From Synechococcus sp. CBW1108 (GTDB taxonomy: Bacteria > Cyanobacteriota > Cyanobacteriia > PCC-6307 > Cyanobiaceae), in contig NZ_CP060395.1 in NCBI RefSeq assembly GCF_015840335.1, positions 1,054,001 to 1,118,000 on the forward strand: a DNA stretch of 64,000 bases. Reading direction: 5' to 3'. The position numbers and the translations under genes were made by a program. Below the pieces are notes generated by a model. The model made no database searches, was not told where the DNA came from, and saw only the letters and a list, made by a program, of their open reading frames with translations. Shown here piece by piece: positions 44,991 through 55,563 of this stretch (positions within the stretch are counted from its first letter, which is position 1; every line of letters starts with the position of its first letter).

Positions 44991-45681
44991 TGTCCTGCAG
45001 GGCCGAGAAGTCGACTTCCACCGAAGGGCCCATGGTGGAGGTCACATACAGGCTCCTCCAGTAGCGGCCTTTGGCGCCGCTGGGCTTGTTGCGGTCGATG
45101 GTCTCCTGCAGGGCCTTGAGGTTGTCGAGCAGCTTGGCCGAATCGAAGCTGGCCTTGCCGAAGCGCACGTGCACGATGCCGGCCCGGTCGGCCCGAAACT
45201 CCAGCTTGCCAGCCTTGAACTCGTTGATGGCGCCGGCCAGGTCGGTGGTGACGGTGCCGGCCTTGGGGTTTGGCATCAGGCCGCGGGGGCCGAGCACCCG
45301 GCCCAGCTTGGCCACCTTCGGCATCATGTCCGGGGTGGCAATCAGCAGGTCGAAGTCCATTGCGCCCTTGGCGATCTGGTCGACCAGATCGTCGTCGCCG
45401 GCCAGGTCGGCGCCGGCGGCCTTGGCGGCAGCCACTGCCTCACCGCGGGCGATCACGGCGATGCGGATGGTCTGGCCGGTGCCGTGGGGCAGGGCGACGG
45501 TGGTTCGCAGCTGCTGGTCTGTGTACTTGGGATCGATGCCGAGGCGCACATGGGCCTCGACGGTTTCATCAAACTTGGCGGTGGCGTTGGTCTTGACCAG
45601 CTCAATCGCCTCGAGGGGGGTGTAGCTGCGGTCTTCGACCGTGGCTCTGAGGGCAGCGAAGCGCTTAGAAATTTTCGTCAT
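44974..45681 (-). CDS. rplA: 50S ribosomal protein L1
   Basis: 235 residues. The N-terminus ([20 protein letters not shown]), the [20 protein letters not shown] strand, [20 protein letters not shown] and the closing [14 protein letters not shown] match L1, which binds 23S rRNA at the mobile L1 stalk and can repress its own operon. It follows rplK by 100 bases on the same strand. Its 3' end overlaps the convergent transporter gene by 17 bases. Confidence 0.97.
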
Positions 45682-45781
45682 GGTGAGGATGGGGTGCGGG
45701 CGATTCAGGGCTTGGCCGTTGAACAGATGGACTGGTCAGGGTTGCCTGGATCTCCCCCGGATAGGTGGGGATTAGTCGGGA

Positions 45782-46207
45782 TTAGTCGTTGACGGCGACG
45801 CCCATGTTGCGGGCGGTGCCTTCGATAATGCGCATGGCCGACTCCACGGTTGTGCAGTTGAGGTCGGGCAGCTTGGTCTTGGCGATCTCCTCGAGCTGGG
45901 CACGGGAAATGGCACCCACGGCCCCCTTGGCGGAGGTGGCGGCACCCTTCTCAATGCCGGCAGCCTTGGTGATCAGCACGGAAGCTGGCGGGGTCTTGGT
46001 GATGAAGGTGAAGCTGCGGTCTTCAAAGACCGAAATCTCCACCGGAATCACATAGCCGGCCTTCTCCTGGGTGCGGGCGTTGTACTCCTTGCAGAACGCC
46101 ATGATGTTGACGCCGTGCTGGCCGAGGGCAGGGCCCACCGGCGGCGCGGGGTTGGCTTTGCCGGCCTGGAGGGCCAGCTTGATCACGGCTACGACTTTCT
46201 TGGCCAT
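45782..46207 (-). CDS. rplK: 50S ribosomal protein L11
   Basis: 141 residues, normal length. [20 protein letters not shown] and [20 protein letters not shown] are the N-terminal domain with its proline-rich helix; the C-terminal RNA-binding domain includes [19 protein letters not shown] and [11 protein letters not shown]11 is needed for GTPase-centre function and for ribosome-dependent (p)ppGpp signalling where RelA acts. It lies between nusG (103 bases upstream) and rplA. Confidence 0.97.
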   Translation of the reverse strand: MAKKVVAVIKLALQAGKANPAPPVGPALGQHGVNIMAFCKEYNARTQEKAGYVIPVEISVFEDRSFTFITKTPPASVLITKAAGIEKGAATSAKGAVGAISRAQLEEIAKTKLPDLNCTTVESAMRIIEGTARNMGVAVND

Positions 46208-46310
46208 CGTCTGAGGCTACGGGGCGGATCTGCGGATGACCCCCAGGTAGTGGAGGTGTGGGGTGAGGGCCGTCCTCCGCAGGGAGACGGCCGCTGGGCA
46301 GGGCCAGGGC

Positions 46311-47021
46311 CTAGCTCTGTTTGCTGATCTGGGAAAACTCCAGTTCCACCGGGGTCTCCCGGCCGAAAATCGAGAGCAGGGCCTTGAGCTTGTTGCGCTC
46401 ACCCGACACCTCGATCACCTCGCCCTGGAAGTCTTTGAACGGACCTGCCGTGACCAGAATCTGGTCGCCCTCGGTGAGATCCACCTTGACGACGGCCTTC
46501 TTCTCGGCCGCCCGCTTGAAGATCCGGTCGACCTCGTTGCGGCTCAGGGGCCGGGGCTTGATGTGGCCGCGGGCCTTGGAGGTAGCACGGCGCTCTTCGG
46601 CCCCCACGAAATTGATCACATTGGGGGTGCTGCGCACCGCCATCATCGTGTCCTCATCGAGCACCATCCGCACCAGCACATAGCCCGGGAATACCTTCTC
46701 CTCGGTGCTCTGGCGGGTGCCATCTTTTTTGAGCTTCACCCCCGGGGTCTGGGGGATCTCGATCTCGAGGATGCGGTTGTCGACCCCCAGGGTGACGGCC
46801 CGCTGCTCGAGCGTGGCCTTCACCTTCTTCTCGCAGCTGGAGGCCACCTGCACCGCATACCAGCGAGCCACCTGGAGCTTCTCACCGCCAGCGGCCGGCG
46901 CTTCTTGAAGATCGAGGGGGCTCACCACCTCGCTAAGGGGCTCGGTCAGGGGCTCGGACACGGGGTTCACGGCAAGAACGGAATCGACGGACGGGACAGC
47001 AAACAACAAGGGTTCAACCAA
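46311..47021 (-). CDS. nusG: Transcription termination/antitermination protein NusG
   Basis: 236 residues with an acidic N-terminal tail of about 45 residues that is longer than in Escherichia coli. The NGN domain (about 50-165) begins WYAVQVASSCEKKVKATLEQ and contains VFPGYVLVRMVLDEDTM. The KOW domain (about 180-236) contains GDQILVTAGPFKDFQGEVIE. NusG binds RNA polymerase and, through KOW, Rho or ribosomal S10. It overlaps secE by 8 bases. Confidence 0.96.
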   Translation of the reverse strand: MVEPLLFAVPSVDSVLAVNPVSEPLTEPLSEVVSPLDLQEAPAAGGEKLQVARWYAVQVASSCEKKVKATLEQRAVTLGVDNRILEIEIPQTPGVKLKKDGTRQSTEEKVFPGYVLVRMVLDEDTMMAVRSTPNVINFVGAEERRATSKARGHIKPRPLSRNEVDRIFKRAAEKKAVVKVDLTEGDQILVTAGPFKDFQGEVIEVSGERNKLKALLSIFGRETPVELEFSQISKQS

Positions 47022-47262
47022 ACACCTGACTGGACGCCCAGCCGTAAAAACGATCCAGCGCAGCGATCGCCGCAGCCGAGATGCTCACCATCAAGATGAC
47101 GGCCACCGATTCGCTGAACAGCTGCTGGCGGCTGGGCCAGACAACCTTGCGCAACTCCGCCAGGGTTGCGGCGACAAAGCCCCCAGGAACGGCCGATGAC
47201 TCGGCAGCCGGGGTGGCCTGTTCAGGGCTTGGGGAATCGGGTTGGGGGGAGTCGGAATCCAC
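47014..47262 (-). CDS. secE: Preprotein translocase subunit SecE
   Basis: 82 residues, the short single-span cyanobacterial form. An acidic Pro/Ser-rich N-terminus is followed by the amphipathic segment TLAELRKVVWPSRQQLFSES, with the conserved VVWPSR, and one membrane helix (VAVILMVSISAAAIAALDRF). With SecY and SecG it forms the protein-conducting channel. It overlaps nusG by 8 bases and is 47 bases after clpB. Confidence 0.95.
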   Translation of the reverse strand: MDSDSPQPDSPSPEQATPAAESSAVPGGFVAATLAELRKVVWPSRQQLFSESVAVILMVSISAAAIAALDRFYGWASSQVFG

Positions 47263-47309
47263 TGGCGCTTGCGCACGGTGGCGTCCGCGCGGATCGGCAA
47301 ACGAACACC

Positions 47310-50000
47310 CTACCCGAGGGGCTCAAAGGTAAGGGGGTTGCCGGCCACCACACGCACGCCCTGGGCACCGCTGAAGCGTTCCGCCAGCAGCTCGGTGGCC
47401 AGAGGGTTCTCCAGCTGGCGGCGCAGCACCCGCCGCAGGGGCCTGGCCCCATATTCGGGCTCATAGCCCTGCTCGGCCAGGGCCTGTACCACCGGCTCGG
47501 GCACCTCCAGCTGGAGGTGCTGCTCCGCCAGCAGCCGGGCCAGCTCGGCCAGCTGCAAGCGCACGATGCGCTGCAGATCGGCCGGGGCCAGGGGACTGAA
47601 GCGGATCACCTCGTCGATGCGGTTGAGAAATTCCGGTCGAAACTGGGCAGCCAGGGCCTGGTCAACGGCCTGCTCCAAGGCCTGCTCCCGCTCGTCAGGG
47701 TCGCCGCCGGCCCTGGCGTTTTCCAGGATGGCGCGGCTGGCCAGGTTGCTCGTCATGATCACCACCGTGTGGCGGAAATCGACCGTGCGGCCCTGGGAAT
47801 CGGTGAGGCGGCCGTCATCGAGCACCTGCAGCAGCAGGTTGAACACCTCGGGATGGGCCTTCTCCACCTCATCGAGCAGCAGCACCGCATAGGGCCTGCG
47901 CCGCACAGCCTCGGTCAGCTGGCCTCCCTCCTCATAACCCACGTAGCCGGGCGGCGCCCCCACCAACCGGGCCACGGCATTGCGCTCCATGAATTCACTC
48001 ATGTCGAGCCGCACCAGGGCTTCGTCCTCATCGAAGAGGGCCGCCGCCAGAGCCTTGGCCAACTCGGTCTTACCGACGCCGGTGGGTCCCAAAAACAGGA
48101 AGGAGCCCACCGGCCTGGTGGGGGACTGCATGCCGGCCCGGGCCCGGCGAATCGCCGCGGCCACGGCAGCCACCGCCGTCGGCTGGCCAATCACCCGCTC
48201 GCCGAGCCTGGCCTCGAGCTCGAGCAACTTCTGACGCTCGCCGGCCAGCAACCGCTGCACCGGAATACCGGTCCAACGGGCCACCACATCGGCAATGTCG
48301 CCCTCCTCCACCTGCTCCCGCAGGATTGGTTCGGCCTGGAGTTCGGCCTCGAGGGTTTCGCGGCGCTGCTGCAGCCCGTAGAGCTGGTCGTGCTGCAGCC
48401 GGGCCGCCTCCTCGTAGTCGCCCTCGCGCTCGGCTTCGGCGATCGCCGTGCGCAGGTCTTCATCCTGCTGCAGCAGTTGCCGCAGTTCAGCCAGCCGCTC
48501 CCGCTCGGCCTGCCAGCGCTGCTGCACCTCCTGGAGGGCCTCGGTGGCCCGGCGCCGCTGCTCCTGCCACTGCACCCTTTCCTGCTGGGGTGACGCCTCA
48601 GCCGAGAGCAGGGCCAGCTCCACCCGGCGCAGCTCCGCTTCCGCCGCCTCCACGAGCTGGGGCTTGGAGGTGACCTCCATGCGCAGCTGGGCGGCCGCTT
48701 CATCCACCAGATCGATCGCCGAATCGGGCAGGGCCCGGTCGGTGATGTAGCGATCGGCCAGCCGGGCCGCCGCCACCAGGGCCTGGTCGGTGATCGCCAC
48801 ACCGTGGTGCAGCTCGTAGCGCTCCTTCAGTCCCCGCAGGATCTCCACGCTGGTATCTGGCCCGGGCTCCTTGATCAGCACCTGCTGGAAGCGCCGCTCC
48901 AGGCCTGGATCCTTCTCGATGCTGCGGCGGTAGTCCTCCGGGGTGGTGGCACCGATGCAGCGCAGGTACCCCTGGGCCAGGGCGGGCTTGAGCACGCTGG
49001 CGGCATCGGCGGTGGAACGGTCGCTGCTCACCACCGTGTGCAGCTCATCAATGAAGAGCACCACGCCGGCCGCACCGGCCACCGCATCGGCGTCGCGCAC
49101 CTCCTTGAGCACGGCGCGCAGGCGCTCCTCAAACTGGCCGCGAAACTTGGCGCCGGCGATCAGGGCGCCCAGATCCAGCGCCACCAGCCGCAGGCCCAGA
49201 AGTGAATCGGGCACCTCGCCGGCCACGATCCGCTGGGCCAGCAACTCAGCCACGGCGGTCTTGCCGACGCCGGGCTCGCCGATCAGCACCGGATTGTTCT
49301 TGCTGCGGCGGGAGAGCACCTGGATCAGCCGACGCATCTCCAGGTCGCGGCCGATGACCGGATCGAGCTCGCCGGCGCGGGCCGCGGCGGTGAGGTCGCG
49401 GCCGTAGCGCTCCAGGGCGCAGGCCTCGGCTGGCTCGGAGGAGCCTGGGGGCTCGGGTTCCAGGCGCAGCTCGGGGGCTGGGGCAGCAGGGCCAGCAACA
49501 GGGCCAGCAGCGGTGGCAGGTGGAGGAGCTGGGGGGGTGGGGAGTGGGGGCCTGTCTATCCAGTCGTCCGGGCAGAACTGGCGCCGCAACAGGTCTTCAC
49601 TGAGGCCCTCCGGCACCAGCAGGGAGGCTCCGATCCTGGGATCCCCCACCAGGGCTACCAACAGCTGGGGCACATCCAGCAAGGGGGCTCCCCAGGCGAC
49701 CCTGCAGCGCTCGGCAGCCTCCAGCAGATCTTCCAGGGCATCGCCGATGTACAGCTCCGGCCCGTTGGCGCTGGGCTGGTCGGCACAGAAGCTCTCCAGC
49801 CGATCCAGCAGCCGGTCTGGATCGAGGGGCAGGGGATCCAGCCAGCGGTCAAAGCGCCGCTCCGACAGCAGGGTCTGCAGCAGGTGCTCCACGTCCATGG
49901 CGCCATGGCGCCAGCGGCGAGCAGTGTCCTGAGCAGCCAGGAGCAGCTCCCAGCCGTCATCGCTGAAGCGATCGGGGTCGCTGGTGAGGCTTGGGGACAT
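47310..50000 (-). CDS. clpB: ClpB-type disaggregase (AAA+ chaperone), ClpB2-like
   Basis: 896 residues with two AAA+ rings. The N-terminal domain is divergent ([20 protein letters not shown], then [11 protein letters not shown]) with a Pro/Ala-rich linker (about 170-200). AAA1 has Walker [15 protein letters not shown] and Walker [13 protein letters not shown]. The coiled-coil middle domain, which marks ClpB rather than ClpA/C, spans about 415-545 with heptad-like Glu/Arg/Leu. AAA2 has Walker [15 protein letters not shown] and Walker [15 protein letters not shown]. It rescues aggregated proteins with DnaK. The altered N-terminus suggests the second ClpB of cyanobacteria rather than the heat-shock ClpB1. 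Confidence 0.92.
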   Translation of the reverse strand: MSPSLTSDPDRFSDDGWELLLAAQDTARRWRHGAMDVEHLLQTLLSERRFDRWLDPLPLDPDRLLDRLESFCADQPSANGPELYIGDALEDLLEAAERCRVAWGAPLLDVPQLLVALVGDPRIGASLLVPEGLSEDLLRRQFCPDDWIDRPPLPTPPAPPPATAAGPVAGPAAPAPELRLEPEPPGSSEPAEACALERYGRDLTAAARAGELDPVIGRDLEMRRLIQVLSRRSKNNPVLIGEPGVGKTAVAELLAQRIVAGEVPDSLLGLRLVALDLGALIAGAKFRGQFEERLRAVLKEVRDADAVAGAAGVVLFIDELHTVVSSDRSTADAASVLKPALAQGYLRCIGATTPEDYRRSIEKDPGLERRFQQVLIKEPGPDTSVEILRGLKERYELHHGVAITDQALVAAARLADRYITDRALPDSAIDLVDEAAAQLRMEVTSKPQLVEAAEAELRRVELALLSAEASPQQERVQWQEQRRRATEALQEVQQRWQAERERLAELRQLLQQDEDLRTAIAEAEREGDYEEAARLQHDQLYGLQQRRETLEAELQAEPILREQVEEGDIADVVARWTGIPVQRLLAGERQKLLELEARLGERVIGQPTAVAAVAAAIRRARAGMQSPTRPVGSFLFLGPTGVGKTELAKALAAALFDEDEALVRLDMSEFMERNAVARLVGAPPGYVGYEEGGQLTEAVRRRPYAVLLLDEVEKAHPEVFNLLLQVLDDGRLTDSQGRTVDFRHTVVIMTSNLASRAILENARAGGDPDEREQALEQAVDQALAAQFRPEFLNRIDEVIRFSPLAPADLQRIVRLQLAELARLLAEQHLQLEVPEPVVQALAEQGYEPEYGARPLRRVLRRQLENPLATELLAERFSGAQGVRVVAGNPLTFEPLG

Positions 50001-50011
50001 GGGCTTTGGGA

Positions 50012-51768
<1,757 letters not shown>

Positions 51769-51770
51769 GC

Positions 51771-53435
51771 TCAGCGAGAAGCCGGCAGCTGATCGAGCCG
51801 GCCATCGCGCTTGAGCCGGCCCTGCAATTTCAACCAGCTCAGGGCCACCGGCAGGGCGCCTACCAGGGGAATGGCGGTGAGGGCGGGGCGGCTGCTGGCC
51901 GCCAGCAGGGCCGCTGCCACGGCCAGGCCGGCCAGGAGCATGGACTGGCCGGCAACCTGCTGGGCCAGGGCGAGGCGACGCAACAGGCGATCGGTTTCGC
52001 CGGCCCTGATCTGCACCTGCAGGTCGCCCTGCTCAATGCGGGCCAGGCTGTCGTCCAGGCGCTTGGGGATACCCAGGGCGCGGCTGCCCACCTCAGCCGC
52101 CTGGCGCGAGATTTCGTTGAACAGCTCGTTGCCGAACCGATCGCCGCCGCTGCCGGAACCGCTTGAAGTCATCAGAGGAAGCAGGTAGGGGCGGGCAATC
52201 GCCACCAAGCTAAAGCTGGCATCGAGGCTGCGGCCGACCCCCTCAAAGGTGGTGAGGGCCCGCATCACGAAAATCAGCTCAGGGGGCAGGCGAAAGGGCT
52301 GGCCGTAGACCAGGTCATAGAGATCGCCCGACAGCCGCTCCAGCACATTGGCGGAGAAGGGCGGCGTGAGGGCCTCCTCCAACATCACACGCACCAGGCG
52401 CCTCACCGGCCCAGGGTCAATGCCGGGGGCGATCAGGCCAGCCTGCTGCAGCTCATTGACCAGGCCGGCGGCATCCCGGCCGGCTGCTGCCCGCACCATG
52501 CTGCCGAGCCGAGCCTGCAGCCGACTCGAGAGCTGGCCCATCATGCCGAAGTCGTAGTAGATCAGCGCACCATCGGCCGCCACGGCCAGGTTGCCCGGAT
52601 GGGGGTCGGCGTGAAAAAAGCCGAACCGCACCAACTGCTGCAGGTAGCTGGCGGCGCCTTTCTCTGCCACCGCGGCAGGCTCGATGCCCGCCGCCAGCAG
52701 GGCCGCCCGATCGGTGATCTTGATGCCGGGCAGGTAGTCGAGACACAGCACCCTCCGGCTGCTCAGCTCCCAAATCACCGCTGGCACCCGGATGCCGGGA
52801 TCGCTGAGAAACTGCTGGCGGAAACGGGCCGCATGTTCGGCTTCGAGGCGGAAATCCAGCTCCCGCAGCAACACCCTGCGGCACTCCTGGGCGATGCCGA
52901 TCCAGTCGCGGCCCTGGCCCCAGCGGGGATGGCGCTGAACGGCGGCGGCCACCTGCTGGAGCACCTGCAGATCGAGTCGGAAGGTGCGCTCCAGGCCTGG
53001 ACGCTGCACCTTCAGCACCACCTGACGGCCACTGCGCAGGCTGGCCCGGTGCACCTGGGCCAGGCTGGCGGAACCGAGGGGTTCAGCCTCAAGGTCGATT
53101 ATCTCGGCGCAGCGGCCGCCCAGTTCCTGCTCGAGCAGGTCCTGAACCACGGTGAAGGGAAAGGCAGGCACCTGGTCCTGCAGGGTGGCCAGCTGCTCCA
53201 CCAGCTCGGCGGGCAACACGTCAGGGCGGGCCGAGAGCAGCTGGCCGAGCTTGATGAAGGCCGAACCCAGGGCCAGAAATTCGTCGGTGAGCCAGCGGGC
53301 CCGCCGCACCTGGCGACGCCGCTGACGCTCTTCGCTGACACCGCCCAGGTAGGTCCAACTCTGAGCGTCCCACCAGAGCCCCAGCACCAGGGCCAGGGCT
53401 AACCACCAGATGCGCAGGGGCCGCAGCAGGATCAC
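51771..53435 (-). CDS. AarF/UbiB (ABC1) atypical kinase
   Basis: 554 residues. The family hallmark KxGQ is in FIKLGQLLSARPDVLP (about 61-76). The Ala-rich nucleotide loop is EPLGSASLAQVHRASL, followed by the lysine in VVLKVQRPGLE; the catalytic region reads FGFFHADPHPGNLAV and the metal-binding YYDFGMMGQ. Two C-terminal hydrophobic helices (about 505-540) anchor it to the membrane. Members support isoprenoid quinone or tocopherol metabolism; cyanobacteria have several copies, and which this one is cannot be told. Its start overlaps the next upstream gene by 4 bases. Confidence 0.92.
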   Translation of the reverse strand: MILLRPLRIWWLALALVLGLWWDAQSWTYLGGVSEERQRRRQVRRARWLTDEFLALGSAFIKLGQLLSARPDVLPAELVEQLATLQDQVPAFPFTVVQDLLEQELGGRCAEIIDLEAEPLGSASLAQVHRASLRSGRQVVLKVQRPGLERTFRLDLQVLQQVAAAVQRHPRWGQGRDWIGIAQECRRVLLRELDFRLEAEHAARFRQQFLSDPGIRVPAVIWELSSRRVLCLDYLPGIKITDRAALLAAGIEPAAVAEKGAASYLQQLVRFGFFHADPHPGNLAVAADGALIYYDFGMMGQLSSRLQARLGSMVRAAAGRDAAGLVNELQQAGLIAPGIDPGPVRRLVRVMLEEALTPPFSANVLERLSGDLYDLVYGQPFRLPPELIFVMRALTTFEGVGRSLDASFSLVAIARPYLLPLMTSSGSGSGGDRFGNELFNEISRQAAEVGSRALGIPKRLDDSLARIEQGDLQVQIRAGETDRLLRRLALAQQVAGQSMLLAGLAVAAALLAASSRPALTAIPLVGALPVALSWLKLQGRLKRDGRLDQLPASR

Positions 53436-53761
53436 GAAGTGCTGTCCAGGCGGCTGGCCATGGCCGCAACCCTGGCGCGCAGGGCATCAATCTGATCCTG
53501 GGGATCCGGAACCCCTTCAGGGGAAGGGGGCTGATCGCCGGCTCCAGCACCAGCTCCAGCTCCGGCTCCAGCCTCACCCCGCTCGATCCGGGCCGCCTCG
53601 GCCTCCACCTCATCCCAGAACAGCTGCAGTTCCTGCCGGATCCGCTCGGGGGCATCCTGGGCCAGCAGGGCCAGGTTGGCGGCCCCGTCTACCAGGCCAC
53701 TGCCGAGACGGGCGCCAAGACGATGGACGGCAGCCTGAAGCAGGAGTTGCGGCGCACTCAT
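53432..53761 (-). CDS. Small acidic helical protein of unknown function
   Basis: 109 residues: a helical N-terminal region (MSAPQLLLQAAVHRLGARLG, LALLAQDAPERIRQELQLFW), a Gly-Ala repeat linker (GAGAGAGAG at about 68-76) and a coiled-coil-like end (DQIDALRARVAAMASRLD). It overlaps the AarF gene by 4 bases downstream and the membrane-protein gene by 4 bases upstream, so three genes are translationally coupled. The helical acidic form resembles small phasin-like or scaffold proteins, but no family was confirmed. Confidence 0.65.
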   Translation of the reverse strand: MSAPQLLLQAAVHRLGARLGSGLVDGAANLALLAQDAPERIRQELQLFWDEVEAEAARIERGEAGAGAGAGAGAGDQPPSPEGVPDPQDQIDALRARVAAMASRLDSTS

Positions 53762-54303
53762 GGCAGTCCGGCGTCTGGAGTTGACTTTGGCAGGTCGGGG
53801 CTCGGCAAGCGCGGCGGCGGCGGCGCGGCGGCGGGCGAGGCAGGGGAGGGGGGCGAGGAGAAAGGGGGGGAGGAGGCCCGAGGGGAATCGGCAGACCTGG
53901 TTTCGAGCGGCAGGGTTGGATCGGCCCGAAGCCCTAGGGAATCAGCATCTGGGCCAGCTTGACCTGGGCCAGCTGGATCGGGGGCAGCTGGGTCTGGGGA
54001 TTCTGAATCTGTGAACTGGTCGGCGCCGGGCTGGGAATCGGGCTCGAGGGGCTCGAGATTGCCGCGCACCTCCTGCTCTTCGGTGCCGAACTGCAGGCGC
54101 AGGCTCTCCAGCGACTGGCCAGGGAAGGGCCGCACCTCAAAGCCCTGTCCCAGCCTCACAAAGGCAGGTAGCTGCAGGGCAAGCAGGCGATTGGCCACGC
54201 CGTAACCCAAGCCAAAGCAAACTCCCACCAGCAATGGCAGCTGCCAGCGGGGCTGGGTACCCGGCTTGTTACCGGGCTGGGGGCGGGACGAAACCAGGAC
54301 CAT
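53758..54303 (-). CDS. Single-span membrane protein with long disordered tail
   Basis: 181 residues from the ATG at 54303 (MVLVSSRPQPGNKPG). One membrane helix (LPLLVGVCFGLGYGVANRLL, about 23-42) precedes a short conserved-looking domain (FVRLGQGFEVRPFPGQSLES, LRLQFGTEEQEV). The rest is Pro/Ser/Asp/Ala-rich and probably disordered. It is the first gene of the coupled unit with the 109-residue protein and the AarF kinase, and it lies 25 bases after argJ. Role unknown. Confidence 0.65.
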   Translation of the reverse strand: MVLVSSRPQPGNKPGTQPRWQLPLLVGVCFGLGYGVANRLLALQLPAFVRLGQGFEVRPFPGQSLESLRLQFGTEEQEVRGNLEPLEPDSQPGADQFTDSESPDPAAPDPAGPGQAGPDADSLGLRADPTLPLETRSADSPRASSPPFSSPPSPASPAAAPPPPRLPSPDLPKSTPDAGLP

Positions 54304-54328
54304 GGATCCATTCTGACGCGGCTCCGGA

Positions 54329-55531
54329 TCAGGTCGTGTAATCGGCGTTGATGCGGATGTACTGATCGGAGAGGTCACAGCCCCAGGCCAGCCCCGCCCC
54401 CGGGCCACTGCCGACTACCAGGCGGATTATTACGGTGTCGCTGTGCAGATAGGTGCTGGCTGCAGCGCGATCGAAGGGCAGGGGCTGGCCGGCGGCCATC
54501 AGCTGGTGCCCGCCCAGCCAGAGCGCCAGGCCAGCGGGGTTGAAGGGCACGCCGGCCCGGCCGGCGGCGGCGGCGATGCGGCCCCAGTTGGGGTCGCGGC
54601 CGTGCACGGCGCACTTCACCAGCGAGGAGCCGCAGATGGTGCGGGCAATGGTGCGGGCGCCGGCGTCATCGGCCGTACCCTCCACCCGCACCTCGAGCAG
54701 GCAGGTGGCGCCCTCACCGTCGCGTGCGATCGCCTTGGCCAGGTGTTGCGACACCGCCGTCAGGCCGGCCTCCAGGGCATCAAAGAGCTCGGGGCTCAAG
54801 GGCTCACCGGCTGCAAAGGCCAGGAACGTGTCGTTGGTGCTGGTGTCGCCGTCCACCGTGATCGCATTGAAGGAGCAAGCCACCGCCCGGCGCACCATGG
54901 AGCTCCACACCTCGGCCGGCACGCCCGCATCACAGCTGAGGTAACCCAGCATCGTGGCCATATCGGGGTGAATCATCCCCGAGCCCTTGGCCATGCCGCC
55001 GATGCGCACGGTGCGGCCGTCCAGATTGGCCTCCAGGGCGATTTGCTTGTCCACCAGGTCGGTGGTGAGGATTGCCTGGGCCGCCGCGCCCCCACCCTCG
55101 GGGCTGAGGGCCGCCACCAGGGGATCGAGGCCCGCCAGGAGCGTATCGATCGGGATCGGCACACCGATAACGCCAGTGGAGCAGATCAGCACCTGCTCGG
55201 CCGCCAGACCCAGGCGCTGGGCCAGGGCTGCGGTGGCCCCCAGGCTGTCGGCCAAACCACGCTCGCCAGTGCAGGCGTTGGCCTGACCGGAGTTGGTCAA
55301 CACGGCCCGAGCGTGACCGCCCGAGGCCCGCAATCGCTCGGCGCAGAGATCGACGCAGGCCGCCCGCAGCAGTGAGGTGGTGAAACTGCCGGCGCAGACC
55401 GCACCCTCGGGGGCCTGTAGCAAGGAGAGGTCGGGCTTGCCGGAGGCCTTGAGGCCAGCCGTAACAGCGGCGGCCCTAAAACCGCTGGGGGCGGTGATGC
55501 CGCCGGGGATGGGATGCCAGGGGTGGGTCAA
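54329..55531 (-). CDS. argJ: Glutamate N-acetyltransferase/amino-acid acetyltransferase
   Basis: 400 residues from a TTG start. It moves the acetyl group from acetylornithine to glutamate and, in bifunctional forms, also uses acetyl-CoA at the first step of arginine synthesis. The precursor self-cleaves before the nucleophilic Thr; the cleavage region is GMAKGSGMIHPDMATMLGYL, with Thr in the ATML segment. Other motifs are ITAPSGFRAAAVTAGLKASG, LTNSGQANACTG, CSTGVIGVPIPID and the TVDGDTSTNDTF loop. Diverges from the MpaB-CoaE fusion gene 32 bases away. Confidence 0.95.
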   Translation of the reverse strand: MTHPWHPIPGGITAPSGFRAAAVTAGLKASGKPDLSLLQAPEGAVCAGSFTTSLLRAACVDLCAERLRASGGHARAVLTNSGQANACTGERGLADSLGATAALAQRLGLAAEQVLICSTGVIGVPIPIDTLLAGLDPLVAALSPEGGGAAAQAILTTDLVDKQIALEANLDGRTVRIGGMAKGSGMIHPDMATMLGYLSCDAGVPAEVWSSMVRRAVACSFNAITVDGDTSTNDTFLAFAAGEPLSPELFDALEAGLTAVSQHLAKAIARDGEGATCLLEVRVEGTADDAGARTIARTICGSSLVKCAVHGRDPNWGRIAAAAGRAGVPFNPAGLALWLGGHQLMAAGQPLPFDRAAASTYLHSDTVIIRLVVGSGPGAGLAWGCDLSDQYIRINADYTT

Positions 55532-55563
55532 CGCGCCGGGGCCACTGGAGCCATCCTGAACGC

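Noticed and set aside
46220..46310. Inverted repeat between rplK and nusG as terminator
   Set aside because: The hairpin GGCCGTC...GACGGCC has no T run on the minus strand and lies inside an operon.
47166..48593. 475-codon plus-strand open frame
   Set aside because: Antisense to clpB and secE; composition typical of a shadow frame.
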